A stretch of DNA of 64,000 nt from Marinobacter panjinensis (GCF_005298175.1 NZ_SZYH01000001.1:2480001-2544000), one strand, 5' to 3'. Positions 47,677 through 57,409 are shown, counted from the first letter of the stretch. The notes: generated from the letters alone by a model not told the origin. Numbers and translations: made by a program.

Positions 47677-48177
47677 TTATTCGCCGCTTTCGTCCGTGGC
47701 CAGCTCAAGCTCCTGGAGGAGTTTGTCGCGGGCATCATCGTTGTCCAGCAGTTCCTGCAGCTTGGACCGGAACGATGGCACGTTACCCAGCGGGCCCTTG
47801 AGGGCAACCAGTGCTTCGCGAAGCTCAATCAGCTTCTTCAGCTCCGGTACCTGGCGGGAGATACTATCCGGGGAAAAGTCATCCAGGGTCTGGAAGTCGA
47901 GGTTAACCGGCAGTTCTTCGGCTTCTTCGTCCAGTTTGTTGGTGACCGTGGTGGAGAGGGTGAGACCGGCTTCCGACATCACAGAACGGAAGTTGTTCTT
48001 GTCGACGGAAATCGCCTTGCGGTCTTCGATCGGAGTTTCTTCGGCCTGCCCCTTGAAGTCACCAACGACAAACATCTTCAGCGGTAGCTCTGTTTCAGCC
48101 TGCTGATCACCGGTGGCGGGGACATACTTGATATTGATGCGCTCTTTAGGCGCGACGGAACCGTCTTTTGAAGACAT
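47677..48177 (-). CDS. tssB: Type VI secretion sheath small subunit TssB
   Basis: 166 residues. N-terminal KERINIKYVPATGDQQAE and the hydrophobic LPLKMFVVGDFKG strand that pairs with TssC are conserved; a C-terminal helix carries the ClpV-facing surface. ATG follows GGGAG by seven bases. First gene of the minus-strand T6SS cluster, so the promoter should lie in 48178-48491. Confidence 0.98.
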   Translation of the reverse strand: MSSKDGSVAPKERINIKYVPATGDQQAETELPLKMFVVGDFKGQAEETPIEDRKAISVDKNNFRSVMSEAGLTLSTTVTNKLDEEAEELPVNLDFQTLDDFSPDSISRQVPELKKLIELREALVALKGPLGNVPSFRSKLQELLDNDDARDKLLQELELATDESGE

Positions 48178-48491
48178 GCGCTTGCTCCCTGTGGTCCATG
48201 TGCAAACTCAGTTGCTGTATTACAGTCCTTTGCGCGCGCCTTCCTGGCACGCTACGGGCAAAACTTTACACAGAATTAATCAGCCACTCAAGCAAAAACT
48301 GGCCAGCTTCTGGCAAAAACCCGTTCCCGGGCAAGGAATTGCCAAGCCGTCGAGGTTTTGGCCATGAGGCACTGCCAGTGACGGTAACGCTGAGCGGTTT
48401 GGAACGATCTGCCAATGACGGCACCATTGCGTCTGGATATACTCTGGGCCACCGTGAGTAACGGATTCAACACCAAAAAAAGGAACCCCGC
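48178..48491. other. 314-base divergent promoter region, tssB / ACBP
   Basis: It must hold the promoter of the T6SS cluster (minus) and of the acyl-CoA-binding protein (plus). A sigma-70-like promoter for the latter is visible. On the minus strand two -24/-12-like pairs (TGGCAATTCCTTGC and TGGCCAGTTTTTGC) have GG and GC nine rather than ten bases apart, so I do not call an RpoN promoter. Confidence 0.5.
48415..48443 (+). promoter_or_regulatory. Sigma-70-like promoter for the acyl-CoA-binding protein
   Basis: -35 ATGACG (48415-48420), 17-base spacer, -10 TATACT (48438-48443), 48 bases before the start codon. Matches 4/6 and 5/6 to consensus. Confidence 0.45.
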
Positions 48492-48752
48492 ATGAGCGAC
48501 CTGAAAACCCGTTTCGACGAAGCCGTAAACTACATCCAGAACGCTGAGGGCGACTTCAAGCCGTCCAACGAACTGAAGCTGGAGTTCTATGCCCTCTACA
48601 AGCAGGCCACCGAAGGTGATGTCAGCGGCAAGCGCCCGGGCATGATGGATTTCGTTGGCCGCGCCAAATACGACGCCTGGGAAAAGGTCAAGGGCACTTC
48701 TTCCGAGGACGCCATGCAACAGTACATCGACAAGCTGGAAGCCCTGAAGTAA
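48492..48752 (+). CDS. Acyl-CoA-binding protein
   Basis: 86 residues, the exact size of the four-helix ACBP fold, with ligand residues in [14 protein letters not shown], the KRPGMMDF loop and [11 protein letters not shown] (Lys and Tyr that contact the CoA 3'-phosphate). It buffers long-chain acyl-CoA in the cytoplasm. Strong AAAAAAAGGA ribosome site. Bacterial ACBPs are sporadic; their presence is common in lipid-storing marine genera. Confidence 0.95.
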   Translation: MSDLKTRFDEAVNYIQNAEGDFKPSNELKLEFYALYKQATEGDVSGKRPGMMDFVGRAKYDAWEKVKGTSSEDAMQQYIDKLEALK

Positions 48753-48897
48753 CCGGGCAGCCAGCCATTCACCGGAGCAGCAGTCCTGACGATTGTTGCT
48801 CTTGGTCAATTTTCCCAGTGAAAGTTTTTGCGGCGGTCAAACGATTGTCATAAGATGCGCGCAATATAAGAACAACGATTCACAGGGAAGACACATT

Positions 48898-49209
48898 ATG
48901 GATACTACCGAGGCGCTCGAACAGTCGCAGCCCGGCCTCGTCAGCCGAGTGACTGGCGCCATCCGCAAACACCAGCTTAACCATCGGGCAGAGCAGACCT
49001 ACCTCCACTGGATCTCCCGGTTTGTGCTGTTCCATAACCTGAAAAATCCTGAGACGCTGCAGCCCGATGACCGGCAGCTGTTCCTGTCCTATCTGACTGA
49101 ACGCCTGCAACTCTCACGGGCACGCCTGAATCAGGCAAAACAGGCACTGGCATTCTTTTACGAGGATGTACTGGGCAGAACCGAGCCGGAAGGGACCGTA
49201 GCCGCCTGA
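48898..49209 (+). CDS. Stand-alone integrase SAM-like N-terminal domain protein
   Basis: 103 residues from the ATG at 48898 (AGGGA eight or nine bases upstream). The chain matches only the core-binding domain of tyrosine recombinases: RAEQTYLHWISRFVLFHN, PDDRQLFLSYLTER, LSRARLNQAKQALAFFYEDV. No catalytic domain (R...HxxR...Y) follows in any frame; the next gene is on the other strand. Conserved reading frame and good ribosome site argue for a real protein rather than a remnant; it could bind DNA or modulate a recombinase. Confidence 0.78.
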   Translation: MDTTEALEQSQPGLVSRVTGAIRKHQLNHRAEQTYLHWISRFVLFHNLKNPETLQPDDRQLFLSYLTERLQLSRARLNQAKQALAFFYEDVLGRTEPEGTVAA

Positions 49210-49218
49210 ACCCGGGGA

Positions 49219-49662
49219 TCAGCGCTCAGTGGTTGTGGTATTGAACGCTCCGTAGTTCCGATTGGTCGGTGGCCGGATAATGTAGTTGTCTCCGTGGGTC
49301 TGCCCCGGAATGGACTTGGGATTGCTGAAACGGAATTCCACCGGGATTTCGCTGCGTCCGAGGTCTGTGCGGGGATCACGGGGTTGCAGGGCGAGCGGGT
49401 CAAGGTAGAAGTCCTCGTCTGTTCGCGGTTGCACCGGCACACCGGCGGCGGGCGCTTCCAGCCCGCCTTCAATCACGGTATTGGCCAGGGACTCCTCCTC
49501 CATGGAACTGAAGGGGATGGTCTCCAGGGTTGAGCGCTCTTCGTAGTTGAATGCGCCACCCTCGACAGGCTCTTCGCCGGTTTGCGCCCACACCAGCGGT
49601 GACAGAGCCACCACCAGCGCTACAAACCCCATTGTTGTCCTGACTGAATCGAATCCGCCCAT
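49219..49662 (-). CDS. Exported hypothetical protein
   Basis: 147 residues from the ATG at 49662. Signal peptide about 1-27 (VALVVALSPLVWAQ). The mature part is acidic and low in predicted secondary structure with many Pro/Glu/Thr; no Cys. I do not recognise a family. It is convergent with the SAM-like gene. Confidence 0.65.
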   Translation of the reverse strand: MGGFDSVRTTMGFVALVVALSPLVWAQTGEEPVEGGAFNYEERSTLETIPFSSMEEESLANTVIEGGLEAPAAGVPVQPRTDEDFYLDPLALQPRDPRTDLGRSEIPVEFRFSNPKSIPGQTHGDNYIIRPPTNRNYGAFNTTTTER

Positions 49663-49772
49663 AACCCTTGCCTTTTTTGTTCCCTGTCGTGCAACGACTG
49701 ACAATTTTTGATCAGTCTATCGCCAAACACGACAAAAAACCCGTGCGTTCGCCAGTTTTGTGACACTCCTCA

Positions 49773-50117
49773 CTAGTCAGGAGTCAGTGGCTCGTATCGG
49801 ATATCGGTGATAACCACATGGTTCCAGCCGTCAGGAGTGCGCACGCCAACTTCGTCATCAACACGTTTGCCCAGGAGTGCCCGGGCTATGGGAGAATCGA
49901 TGCTCAGATAACCGCGGGACAGGTCGAACTCATCCGGCCCAACCAGACGATAGGTGCTTTTGGCGCCCTCTTCGTTCTCGATGGTCACCCAGGCACCGAA
50001 GAACACCTTGTTCCGGTCATCCGGCAGCCGATCCACCACCGTCAGTTCGTCCAGTCTCTTGCTCAGGAAACGGACGCGGCGGTCAATTTCCCGCAGCTGT
50101 TTCTTGCCGTAAATGTA
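49773..50117 (-). pseudogene. greB: Truncated transcript elongation factor GreB (3' part)
   Basis: The minus-strand frame encodes a GreB sequence from the equivalent of residue 48 onward (YIYGKKQLREIDRRVRFL, then VFFGAWVTIE and YRLVGPDEFD) to a normal C-terminus. An in-frame TAA stands directly before the first homologous codon at 50117. The N-terminal half of the coiled coil, needed for the acidic tip that reaches the polymerase active site, is gone. A GTG at 50039 could give an 88-residue product. The break coincides with the left edge of the A+T-richer block. Confidence 0.85.
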
Positions 50118-50209
50118 TTAGAACCCCCCCAAAAACATACTATTTTCCATTCAACACTATCTGTACCGGGACAGTGCCCGTCGGGTTGCCCAGCGCTCCG
50201 CGCGGCGAC

Positions 50210-50238
50210 ACCAAAAAAAGCCCCTGATGCGGGGCTTT
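50210..50238 (-). terminator. Rho-independent terminator of the island operon
   Basis: On the minus strand: AAAGCCCC, six-base loop, GGGGCTTT, continuing into a run of seven T. It lies 56 bases past the last island gene and before the greB remnant. Confidence 0.88.
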
Positions 50239-50293
50239 AATTCAGTCTTTCCTTCGAAATTTTCGATGTTGAGTCGAAAAGTAAGCGATGGCT

Positions 50294-50524
50294 CTATAAT
50301 TCTTGCAAACGAAAAACAGAAAGAATTATTCCGACAACAATAAGAGCACCGCCAACTTTATTGATTTTTCCACCGCCTTTAGCATATTGCCCAACAATAA
50401 CAATCGACCCTGCCAACAGAATCACAAACTCCATCCCAAATCCAAATAAAATAAAACTAAAAAGGCATAGAATCAGTAGCGAAAATTCAACAAAAAATAT
50501 CTTCCCTCGAAAGTTTTCGTTCAT
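50294..50524 (-). CDS. Small membrane protein of the island operon
   Basis: 76 residues with two or three hydrophobic segments (FFVEFSLLILCLFSFILFGF, VILLAGSIVIVGQ, GALIVVGIILSVF). No family recognised. Four bases separate it from the transglutaminase-like gene, which also ends in membrane helices, so the two may form a membrane complex (inference). Very A+T-rich. Confidence 0.7.
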   Translation of the reverse strand: MNENFRGKIFFVEFSLLILCLFSFILFGFGMEFVILLAGSIVIVGQYAKGGGKINKVGGALIVVGIILSVFRLQEL

Positions 50525-50528
50525 AAAA

Positions 50529-53500
50529 TCACCTACATAGTGGCGTTGATTTAATCAGCGAACTCATTCTATTTAAACCGAAGCCCAACAGAGATAATCC
50601 AATAATAGTCCCAAGAGGTCCGGCAAAGGCAAACAGTAAAGCAAGCACCATCAGAGTCACCACGGTATATACGATGATGAACAAACGCGCAGCGTTAGCA
50701 TCTGAGCAGTTCGTCGCCAAGTCGTACACAGACAGGCCAAAGGAAAGAGCAAACAAAAACGAGCCTATCTGAGAAAAAAGTTGAACAATAGAGGGGGAGG
50801 TCGCAATTAGAGCTAATAACTCTTTATATGCGAAACCCAATCCTAACCACGTTGCTATAGACCCCAAGCCATCTAGGAACCCTCCATTAGCGCCCCCTGC
50901 TATCTTATATGCTCCCGCACCCGTTTCAGGATCAATTAGCAAATATCCAGCGCCGACCCAGTTGCGGTAGGTTATCTTTTGTTCATGAACAGTGGCAATT
51001 TTACCTGCGGAGACAGCGTTCCGAATTTCTGTTTCCACTTCAGAGCCAAGATTGATTTGGCTGATCGCCAAACTCACGTTGTTCCGGTCTATAGTCCAAA
51101 TTTTCTGCCCCTCTGCACCAGCTAGGGCTAGCGCTTTTACGGCCGAAATTCCATATGCCGGGGCTTCGGGAGTGGAGAAAACTTTTTCTGGAATTAAGTG
51201 TTCATTTGCGCTCCATTGAGTACCAGAGGACCTAGTAAAGTTAACACGAGTTTGGTTGCTGTTATCTTTAGCCACCCCATGGAACGTTACCGCGTCTACA
51301 TCGATAGTAAGCCCACTGAAGTTCGTGTCTCTCGGCACGCCGAACCAATATTGAGGCTGTAATGTCGTTGAAAAGATTCCATAACTTGGTAAGCGATAAG
51401 TCACCATATTCGAACTTTGCGCCTGGATGTCTTCTTGAAGATCATTAATCGCAAAATAGCTCATTATGGTCCCATGCAGAAGGTCTCCAATGAGATCCTG
51501 TTTGGACAGGGTAGCGAGTTGGCTACTATCCCTACTCTCAAGCTTAACCTTGGTCTCCTCAAGGTTGTCCTTCAGAGCTTCGGCATGACTAGGGCTAATT
51601 CCCTGTAAATCTAGTCCAATAACACGATGCTCCCCTACAATCGGAGCATTATCACTCGTAAACCAATTGTGACTTGGGCTGAACAGGCCTAAGGTTTCAT
51701 GCAATTCTGCACCCATTGTTTGAGCCGTCGAACTTTGGATCACATCGCCATCAATTGTGAAATCCGCAACAAGATTAATTAGGTAACCGGGTAGGCTATT
51801 AGGCAACCCGTCGGGATTTATTTGGTCTATGTTTGGATCCGGGGCTGGCAAGTAGCTTTCGATGACTGCTCGATCATCATCAGTCGCTGGCCTAAAACTC
51901 AATGCCAATTTTTTGCCTGCGAGTTTAGCGGTCGGTTCATTCACGCTTATAAATGGAGAGTTGGAAAAGCCATAGCTTTGTGTAGCCAGCTCGTATTTAA
52001 ATCTGTGCCTTAAGCTTTCCGGTAGCTCCGAGAAGCTGTCCTGGGTCACTATGTGCTGATAGGGTAAGCCTGCTGCTAACGGCCGTGGAGGGAGTACCCG
52101 AATTTCTTGTAAACCTAGCACTTCTCCTATGGTCGCATCGGGGTTTTGGTCAGCTATAAAATTCTCGACTTGACTCTGGAATTGTTGAAGTTCGGCCTCG
52201 ATATCCCCTTGTGGAACATTTTCAATCCAACCGTCTTCCTCATTATTCACTACCTTTTCTTCGATGTTACTTTTCAGCGACTGGGCATCAAATGGGACAC
52301 GGTCCTTGAGGCTCATCCCTTCCGTGAACTCATACTGCTTAAAAGAAGCGTCCATGGGGATCCAGTTGTCCCCCTCGCGGTTCTTAATACCTCGGGAAGG
52401 CTCAAAATCCACGAATGCTTCTACCCAGGTGTGTTCCATACGAATCTTTGTGATTTTCCCGCCTTCGATCAAGGCGACATTAGGAATACCACCCTGTCCC
52501 AACAGGCTTTGTGCTGCTTCTGGTTTGGTGACACCACCCACCCAATTCATCACCTTGTCCACTGGAATTTCTACGGTACCGTAAGCGTATTTAGCCGGGA
52601 TATTCGCCGCGCGCAGTAATGAAAGTAGCAGGCTTGCCGTATCCGAAGCGTTACCGCGCTTGGTCTCCAACGTGTACTGTGACCCTTGAATCGAACCATA
52701 GCTGGGAACAAAGCGGATATTGTTGTGGACCCAGGTGTATATTTCGACCGGGTTGTTATCCAGACTCTCAGCCAGCTCTCTAATTTCGTCGGTGATCTGA
52801 ATATCGATAGTTTCTTGCAAGTCCGCCTCAGTCACCCCTTTGCCGACAGCGACATCACCTGATACCAGCATTTCAGGCGTCAGATCTCTTGAGGCCACTT
52901 GCACGTATTCTGCATAGGAATCGATGCCGAGCGCTGCCTGAAGATTGCGCTTGTTGGTCTTGGGCTCACGCACTTTGTCTGAGGGTGAACGCCATGGCAG
53001 CTTATTGGGATCATCAGCAGTGTGGCTGCGCTTGAACTTCTCGTTGCCGAGGCTTTCGCTGAGTTTATCCAGAATTTCCTGCTGCTCTTCAGCGTCCTGT
53101 GTGGTGGTCAGTTGCTCCAAATCGTGTTTGACAGTGCCGTATCGCTTTTGTACCCGCTCCAAAGCCTCAGCGTGACGCTCGCGGATTAGCTCCTTCACGC
53201 CTTCGGGCATGCCCTGTCTAGCGGAGAGTCGTGTGCCTTCCTGATCAAACTCCGTAATCGCCTCGTCGTACGCCTGGTTTATTCCCGTTTTCAGATCATT
53301 AAGCTCAGCGATCTCACCGGCAGTCAGTGGCATGTCACCTATGCCGACAGTATCTAAGGCTTTTGAAACCCAACCTTTTCCCTCGTTGCGTTTTTCGACG
53401 GCATTGGGCAGTTCCTTGGAGAGCTTTTGTTTGAGCTTTTCTAGCCGATGGGCCAGCTTCTTCTCAGGGGTGTTTTCGAGGATTTTTTCGATCTTGGCCT

Positions 53501-53648
53501 GACGAACATCTTCCTTGGTGAGTTCATCGGCTACTGCCTTACCGTTGGGTGATAGGTAAAAGACAAAAGTAAACATAAAAGCGGTAAAGGCTGAGGTGCC
53601 CTTAGAGAATTTACCGGAACGAAATGCGTCCATGGTCAAGCCATTCAT
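50529..53648 (-). CDS. Exported transglutaminase-like protein, catalytic Cys replaced
   Basis: 1039 residues from the ATG at 53648. Signal/anchor about 18-40. A charged coiled-coil region (45-230, e.g. LAHRLEKLKQKLSKEL) precedes a transglutaminase-like core (about 295-450). Aligning the core motifs, the nucleophile position is A334 (RGNASDTASLLLSLLRAA), while the His (H406, EHTWVEAF) and Asp (D433, WIPMDASFK) of the triad are kept. A beta-rich middle follows, then three or four membrane helices in the last 130 residues. Large bacterial relatives also often lack the Cys, so it may bind rather than cross-link. It is third in the operon. Confidence 0.82.
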   Translation of the reverse strand: MNGLTMDAFRSGKFSKGTSAFTAFMFTFVFYLSPNGKAVADELTKEDVRQAKIEKILENTPEKKLAHRLEKLKQKLSKELPNAVEKRNEGKGWVSKALDTVGIGDMPLTAGEIAELNDLKTGINQAYDEAITEFDQEGTRLSARQGMPEGVKELIRERHAEALERVQKRYGTVKHDLEQLTTTQDAEEQQEILDKLSESLGNEKFKRSHTADDPNKLPWRSPSDKVREPKTNKRNLQAALGIDSYAEYVQVASRDLTPEMLVSGDVAVGKGVTEADLQETIDIQITDEIRELAESLDNNPVEIYTWVHNNIRFVPSYGSIQGSQYTLETKRGNASDTASLLLSLLRAANIPAKYAYGTVEIPVDKVMNWVGGVTKPEAAQSLLGQGGIPNVALIEGGKITKIRMEHTWVEAFVDFEPSRGIKNREGDNWIPMDASFKQYEFTEGMSLKDRVPFDAQSLKSNIEEKVVNNEEDGWIENVPQGDIEAELQQFQSQVENFIADQNPDATIGEVLGLQEIRVLPPRPLAAGLPYQHIVTQDSFSELPESLRHRFKYELATQSYGFSNSPFISVNEPTAKLAGKKLALSFRPATDDDRAVIESYLPAPDPNIDQINPDGLPNSLPGYLINLVADFTIDGDVIQSSTAQTMGAELHETLGLFSPSHNWFTSDNAPIVGEHRVIGLDLQGISPSHAEALKDNLEETKVKLESRDSSQLATLSKQDLIGDLLHGTIMSYFAINDLQEDIQAQSSNMVTYRLPSYGIFSTTLQPQYWFGVPRDTNFSGLTIDVDAVTFHGVAKDNSNQTRVNFTRSSGTQWSANEHLIPEKVFSTPEAPAYGISAVKALALAGAEGQKIWTIDRNNVSLAISQINLGSEVETEIRNAVSAGKIATVHEQKITYRNWVGAGYLLIDPETGAGAYKIAGGANGGFLDGLGSIATWLGLGFAYKELLALIATSPSIVQLFSQIGSFLFALSFGLSVYDLATNCSDANAARLFIIVYTVVTLMVLALLFAFAGPLGTIIGLSLLGFGLNRMSSLIKSTPLCR

Positions 53649-53746
53649 CGTTATCCCCAAACTAAGCCGTCGGTTTTAAATAAAGTTGGTTGAGCAAGCA
53701 AATACCTGCTTGCTCATCAAAAAAGTGATTTTTTGCGTAGCTACAA

Positions 53747-56700
53747 TCAAAGTCGTCTCTGGAGCTGGTACAGCCATGCATCCAGTGCGAATCGGAGTTG
53801 ATTAGCCACTGTATGTTCCTCTTCGGAAATCTCATCCACGGCTGACAAAATCGATTTAATCGCGTTATTCAGTTTTCCTTTAGCTTGGTCACGAACAGCG
53901 GCGTCCAATTTTTTGGCAATGAACTGGAATTTCGCAATTCCTGGACCATCGGTTTCTAGCTGCTGTAAAAGATCAGAAGCGACTTGGTATTTAGAGGATC
54001 CATCAAGATTTCCGAGGACATAGGTCAGCTCACTATCATCAACCATGAGATCTCGGTTAATACCCGCTTTGATTTCAACATGAAGACTAACTTCACCCGC
54101 CACGCCGTCCGGGAGCAGTATGTAAAGGACATTGGTCGCGTCAGTTGGCGAAGAAAAGTCACGCTGCCACAACCAAGTGCCATCATCGAAAGTGGTGGGC
54201 ATCTGGCTTTCGATCACTTCTCCGCCCTGCGGCAACGTAAAGCGCACATCAACGGCCGCTTTACGGCTTAGGTTTTCCAGAGTGATCGCAACGGGAACTA
54301 AGCGGCCTGGCGCAGCAGGCCAAGCATTGGGCTGAACAGCAAGCAAGGCTTCAAGCAGAAGCTGTTCATGCAAACCTTGATAGGAAGTGGCGAGATCTAA
54401 AACATCGTAGGCAAAGTAGCTGTTGCCGCCGCGCCCGTACTTACCAGCAGTGACGGCAGCAGGCGCATGTGCATAGGCACAGCTATCGCTTGCATTTCTT
54501 CCACCACCAAACACTGCCCACACATCAGCGTCACAATGCGCCATTGCCAAACCCGGCGCCACTATCGCATCACTGGCAACCGGCTGATCTATGACGCCGT
54601 TGTCAAAAATGGCGCTAACTTGGTTGTTTTTACCAGTTAGCTTAATGCCTAAAGCTTTTTCGATTTTGCTGTTACGCCGATTCCAGCTTCCACTCACCAG
54701 CAGCCCCATACCATTGTGCTGGGCCTCTACTAGCAACTGCTCCACTTTCGGACTCAGTGTTACTTTATCGGAGAGAAGTGCCGCGGCGCTGTATAACCCA
54801 GAATTAAACGCAGTCTCAAATTCAACTGCGTTGTCTACCAGGGTGTAATGCCATTGATTGGTTGTGAGCAACTCTTCCAAATATGCTCTTTGAAGACTTG
54901 CATCGTTATAATCTTGAGTGGCAGTTCCCAAGTTATCGATCAGCACCAAAAGCTTGCCCTTTGCGGCAGGAAGAACCTCAGCATTCAGGTCTGGAGGCAC
55001 GACTTCAAAGCCTGCTGCGGCCAACTCAATCAACTCGCCATCTATCTCTGCCATTGATATGCAGCCATAGCCACCGTAAGCAGGGGGATCAGACAACAGC
55101 AACTGGTATAGATGGCCATTTGTATTGCTGACAGCAGTGTTCTCTTCACGGATTTGATAGACCACAGAACCATCAACCAGACTCACCAACTGATAAATAA
55201 GATTGGCTTTTACCTCTGCCTGAGAACTGCGATTCGTTGTCTCGAAATGGCAAGCTTTAGCCTCTCCGGTTTCGTAATAGTCCAGAGTGACCTCACCCAA
55301 CAAAGAAAGGGTTTCGGAGCGTTCAACCTGGAAATTCGCCTGACTGCTCGCGAGTTCCTCACCGTCTTGGCTGATAACCCAACGTGCCTGATAAGTACCA
55401 GCCTCTCTATCAACCAACGCCAGGGCATACCTGCGATCACTTGAGCCCTGAGGGACCAGGCTATTCAGATCATAGGTTTCTTCTGCCAGTAGCTCGCCAT
55501 TGGGACGACTGATCTGAAGCGTCCCAACACCACCATCGAAAACCCCGTTCTGGCTGAGGTTGCGAACCCTGAAATCAATCAGCGCCTGGTCCCACGCCTG
55601 ATACTTTGGCTTGTCAGTATTGACCAGAGCACCAACTTGGGTCAGCGAACCATTGGAGGTTGATATGGCAAAGGGCGCAACGGCCTGAGTCAAAACTTCT
55701 GCATCACTATCGAGTAGTTGAGCAACTACTTCATAGGTTCCTGCATAGATACTCGTGGTATCGAAAACCTCGGAAGGAATTGAGACCTGTCCTTTCGGCG
55801 CGATGGCTTGAACATCGAACACACCAAAATCACTTACAAGCACCCGCTGACTATCGACGATGGTTAGCGCAACCCTCGCATCAGCTTGAATGTCACTCTG
55901 ATTTTCCAGCAGACCGGTAATGATCACTTGCTCGGATGGGGAATACAGATCCTTATCGGTATCCACAGCAATAGTCGTCAGCGTGGGCGCCACCTTGACC
56001 TTTTGTTCGCCGAGCGTTTCTCGGACAGGATCGCCGTCAATGTCTGTATACGAGACTTCCAACTGCTCGGTTACTACTCGCTGGGTTCCGGGCTGGACAT
56101 TGAACAATTTCAAATCTGTAGCAAGACTCTCCAGCTGTCCCACGCGGAAAGTATCGAATTCCCAAGTGACAATAGTTCGATCATTTTCAACAGCAACCTG
56201 AGAAGGCGGCACGGAGTAGGAGGAAGTATCGATCTGGATATCTGAAGTTGAAATAGTGCTGGTTATCTTCACATCAGAGATAGCTGGCTTTATAACTTCA
56301 ATTTTGACACCGACTGGAGAGGATGCGCCCCCACGATTGTCGTTCGCTAGGAAGGTTACTAAATTTTCCCCCATATCGGCACTGGTCGGTGTCCACTCAA
56401 GCGTTGCAACTCCCGTGGTGCTCCCAGACACGGTTTGCTCGAAAGTTGCCCCAATCGGCAAACCAACATGATTCAAAAACACCTGATCGTTGGGATCTGG
56501 ATCCGTAGCTTGAACGGTCAGAGTGAGTTTCTGACCAACAACCGCCTTAATGACGCTGCCAGCCTCCGGAGTTGGCGGATGATCAAATTCTGGTGAGGCA
56601 TTCACACCTTGATCACGGAGATTAAGGAGAAAATCGATCGCCGCAGTACTTTTAACATTACCCTCTTGATCACGGTCTTCGATCGTGACTTGAACGGTGT

Positions 56701-57409
56701 ACAAGCCATTACTGAATGACTCGGCCCCTGTCCAAGTAAACAGCCCCGTCTCGCTGTCGATGTTCATACCGGAGGGAATGCCATTAATTGCAGATTCTGA
56801 CCGCGTAGACATCCTCCATGTCAGCTTATCGCCGTCAGGGTCAACCGCAGGCACCAGGAATCTGCAGTCATATTTGGAACAGCTAACGATAGGAGGTAGG
56901 TTACTGAATGGAGACGAATTGCCTTCCTCCAGGTTCACTCGGTTGAAAACCCTCCAGGTGCTACCTGAATTACGAAGCCCGCCAATTTTGCAGCAGCTCT
57001 CGAACTTTCCTAGCCAAGGTTGACCGTCATTATTAACCGATGGATAGGAGTGACGGACAATATCGTTCTCATTCCGCGTATCAACAGCTTCGCCTACAAT
57101 CCAATCCTCTTGGAGGTTCCTCGCAATGACCCGATAACTATGATTAGAGGAAGCTCCGTCACCGTAATAAAATCGACCTGGACGGAATGTTTGGCCAATA
57201 TTCGGATGTCCGAATGCGCTACTCCGAAACGCAACCGTCATTCGAAAATCGGCCGTTGTCGGCGAAATATCTGGCCGAGCTTCGTAAGCAAAATGACCAA
57301 AGCGGAAGTGACTAGCTTCTGCAACAGAAACGCTGAGAACCAGTAAAATTACACAGGTAAAACGGCTAATGATTGCCTTCGCCAGGTTTCGATCCATCTT
57401 ATTCACCAT
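53747..57409 (-). CDS. Giant exported multi-Ig / macroglobulin-like surface protein
   Basis: About 1220 residues. Signal peptide at the N-terminus (VILLVLSVSVAEAS). A Cys-containing N-terminal domain is followed by putative-Ig/cadherin-like modules (about 190-380; DPDGDKLTWRMS, ATDPDPNDQVFLNH). Repeated MG2/CARDB-like beta domains come next (about 470-790; DTDKDLYSPSEQVIITG, NTDKPKYQAWDQALIDF). A Rossmann-like, glutamine-amidotransferase-related domain (about 815-1010; KLLVLIDNLG, GMGLLVSGSW) precedes a last beta domain and a helical tail. The ATG at 57409 overlaps the preceding gene; a GTG one codon on has better spacing from AAGGAG. No enzyme motif; likely cell-surface scaffold. Confidence 0.8.
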   Translation of the reverse strand: MVNKMDRNLAKAIISRFTCVILLVLSVSVAEASHFRFGHFAYEARPDISPTTADFRMTVAFRSSAFGHPNIGQTFRPGRFYYGDGASSNHSYRVIARNLQEDWIVGEAVDTRNENDIVRHSYPSVNNDGQPWLGKFESCCKIGGLRNSGSTWRVFNRVNLEEGNSSPFSNLPPIVSCSKYDCRFLVPAVDPDGDKLTWRMSTRSESAINGIPSGMNIDSETGLFTWTGAESFSNGLYTVQVTIEDRDQEGNVKSTAAIDFLLNLRDQGVNASPEFDHPPTPEAGSVIKAVVGQKLTLTVQATDPDPNDQVFLNHVGLPIGATFEQTVSGSTTGVATLEWTPTSADMGENLVTFLANDNRGGASSPVGVKIEVIKPAISDVKITSTISTSDIQIDTSSYSVPPSQVAVENDRTIVTWEFDTFRVGQLESLATDLKLFNVQPGTQRVVTEQLEVSYTDIDGDPVRETLGEQKVKVAPTLTTIAVDTDKDLYSPSEQVIITGLLENQSDIQADARVALTIVDSQRVLVSDFGVFDVQAIAPKGQVSIPSEVFDTTSIYAGTYEVVAQLLDSDAEVLTQAVAPFAISTSNGSLTQVGALVNTDKPKYQAWDQALIDFRVRNLSQNGVFDGGVGTLQISRPNGELLAEETYDLNSLVPQGSSDRRYALALVDREAGTYQARWVISQDGEELASSQANFQVERSETLSLLGEVTLDYYETGEAKACHFETTNRSSQAEVKANLIYQLVSLVDGSVVYQIREENTAVSNTNGHLYQLLLSDPPAYGGYGCISMAEIDGELIELAAAGFEVVPPDLNAEVLPAAKGKLLVLIDNLGTATQDYNDASLQRAYLEELLTTNQWHYTLVDNAVEFETAFNSGLYSAAALLSDKVTLSPKVEQLLVEAQHNGMGLLVSGSWNRRNSKIEKALGIKLTGKNNQVSAIFDNGVIDQPVASDAIVAPGLAMAHCDADVWAVFGGGRNASDSCAYAHAPAAVTAGKYGRGGNSYFAYDVLDLATSYQGLHEQLLLEALLAVQPNAWPAAPGRLVPVAITLENLSRKAAVDVRFTLPQGGEVIESQMPTTFDDGTWLWQRDFSSPTDATNVLYILLPDGVAGEVSLHVEIKAGINRDLMVDDSELTYVLGNLDGSSKYQVASDLLQQLETDGPGIAKFQFIAKKLDAAVRDQAKGKLNNAIKSILSAVDEISEEEHTVANQLRFALDAWLYQLQRRL

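Noticed and set aside
48290..48350. RpoN promoter for tssB
   Set aside because: The two -24/-12-like pairs have the GG and GC elements one base too close; sigma-54 spacing is strict.
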